The position numbers were made by a program, and so were the translations under genes. A stretch of DNA of 64,000 bases, taken from positions 248,001 through 312,000 of the forward strand of contig JABFGJ010000003.1 of assembly GCA_013112545.1 (NCBI GenBank). The letters are read 5' to 3'. The notes under the pieces were generated by a model, which saw only the letters and a program-made list of their open reading frames with translations, searched no databases and was not told the DNA's origin. The stretch is from Bacteroidota bacterium. GTDB taxonomy: Bacteria > Bacteroidota > Bacteroidia > Flavobacteriales_E > Vicingaceae. Within the stretch, counting starts at the first letter, position 1. Every line of letters starts with the position of its first letter. This document shows, piece by piece, positions 63,242 through 64,000 of the stretch.

Positions 63242-64000
63242 ATGAACATTAGAAGTATAAACGCAATGAGAGGGCCAAATTATTGGTCTGTAAGACGTCA
63301 TAAATTAATTGTGATGGTTCTTGATTTGGAAGAAATGGAAGATTTTCCTTCAAACAAAATTGAAGGATTCTCGGAACGCTTAAAAGAAATGTTTCCAAGC
63401 ATGTATTCTCATCGTTGTTCAGAAGGTAGCGAAGGAGGCTTTTTTAAGCGAGTTGATGAAGGCACCTGGATGGGGCATATTGTAGAACACATTGCCCTTG
63501 AAATTCAAACCTTGGCAGATATGGATACGGGGTTTGGTAGAACGCGTGGATACGGAGAAAAAGGAGTGTATAGTGTTGTGTTTTCTTATATAGAAGAATC
63601 GGTCGGTCGATTTGCAGCAAAAAAAGCAGTTGAGATTTGTGAAGCATTAATTAAAGGAGAAGCCTATGACTTGGCTGACGATATTCAGAAAATGAGAGAG
63701 CTTCGTGAAAGCGATCGACTAGGACCAAGTACAGGTTCTATTATTGAAGAAGCTGAATCTAGAGGAATTCCCTGGATCAGATTAAATAAATACTCTTTAT
63801 GTCAATTGGGATATGGAGCAAATCAAAAGCGGATACAAGCCACTGTTACAAGCGAAACAAGCAGCATCGGAGTAGAATTAGCTTGCGACAAAGAAGACAC
63901 TAAGTATTTGCTAGAACAAGCTGAAGTTGATGTGCCTCGTGGCGATATTATTCGTCGTGAAAGTAGTTTAGAAGAAGCCTGTAACTATGTTGGTTTCCCT
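63242..64000 (+). CDS. cphA: Cyanophycin synthetase, N-terminal part (cut by window edge)
   Basis: The first 253 codons of a CphA-type enzyme are seen, running off the right edge. SINAMRGPNYWSVRRHKLIV (5-24) and the HIVEHIALEIQTLADMDTGFGRTRG region are hallmarks of the CphA N-terminal domain. The last visible part enters the ATP-grasp domain (SIGVELACDKEDTKYLLEQA; near 210-230). Full-length enzymes are about 870-900 aa with ATP-grasp and Mur-ligase-like domains that add Asp and Arg in turn. Translation reads open to base 64000. Confidence 0.93.
   Translation, partial: MNIRSINAMRGPNYWSVRRHKLIVMVLDLEEMEDFPSNKIEGFSERLKEMFPSMYSHRCSEGSEGGFFKRVDEGTWMGHIVEHIALEIQTLADMDTGFGRTRGYGEKGVYSVVFSYIEESVGRFAAKKAVEICEALIKGEAYDLADDIQKMRELRESDRLGPSTGSIIEEAESRGIPWIRLNKYSLCQLGYGANQKRIQATVTSETSSIGVELACDKEDTKYLLEQAEVDVPRGDIIRRESSLEEACNYVGFP

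Noticed and set aside
1-64000. tRNA or rRNA genes
   Set aside because: No tRNA cloverleaf or rRNA-like conserved blocks were seen in the gaps between genes. This was judged by eye only, without a covariance search.

Overview
The window is AT-rich chromosomal DNA from a member of the Bacteroidota, most likely a Flavobacteriales-type (probably aquatic) bacterium. The evidence is a PorQ-type protein of the type IX secretion system, a secreted protein with a C-terminal type IX sorting domain, a short primary sigma factor without region 1.1, and several promoters of the Bacteroidota form (TTTG/TTG, about 19-21 bases, TAnnTTTG or TAnTTTCG). No rRNA, tRNA, phage, transposase or cas gene was found. 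About 60 genes are supported. One (cphA) is cut by the right edge, and one small gene (a 49-codon DUF5989 protein) is easily missed.

Layout. 0.2-1.8 kb: RsgA and a glyoxalase-fold protein. 1.9-5.2 kb: small respiratory genes (lipoprotein cytochrome c, cytochrome b561, NDH-2); the first two share an almost identical promoter/operator layout. 5.2-15.3 kb, minus strand: an outer-membrane protein, a carbamoyltransferase/DUF5989/SxtJ trio, a MacAB-like ABC efflux set, an EEP-family phosphohydrolase and RibBA. 15.4-17.8 kb, plus strand: RuvX, a DUF3667 protein and a saccharopine-dehydrogenase-like enzyme. 18.17-19.36 kb: a non-coding array of eight 138-bp units, each with a 106-bp conserved core and a 32-bp segment that comes in a few classes. 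19.4-26.3 kb, minus strand: rpe, primary sigma factor, pnp, rpsO, accD, class I aldolase and a membrane protein. 26.4-28.2 kb: porQ-cmk.

28.3-35.9 kb: five plus-strand genes (class III aminotransferase, nitrilase-family amidase, a 903-aa Orn/Lys/Arg-decarboxylase-like enzyme, an ATP-grasp ligase and a C45-type Ntn hydrolase) that look like one pathway of amine/amide metabolism. 35.9-40.5 kb: a GOGAT-like FMN protein, an S4 protein, and an ECF sigma factor with a membrane partner carrying beta-repeats. 40.6-44.6 kb: a tightly packed minus-strand operon of C39-like peptidase, RimK-like ATP-grasp ligase, GCS2-family ligase and N-formylglutamate-amidohydrolase-like protein, which looks like a small-peptide or amide pathway.

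44.8-52.0 kb: a cold-shock-domain protein, an AraC/pirin/YceI/nitroreductase redox group, an ABC-F ATPase, a YebC protein and a VF530 protein. 52.1-58.5 kb: a complete RND tripartite efflux operon. 58.6-59.9 kb: a type IX-secreted SGNH/PKD protein. 60-61.2 kb: an arsR-arsM arsenic operon in which both proteins end in a Cys-Cys pair. 61.4-64.0 kb: a cyanophycin locus with isoaspartyl peptidase, cyanophycinase and the start of cyanophycin synthetase.

The main themes are three separate loci that pair an ATP-dependent amide ligase with amide hydrolases (28-36, 41-45 and 61-64 kb) and the 138-bp array at 18-19 kb. The array and the 28-36 kb pathway are the best candidates for something not yet described.
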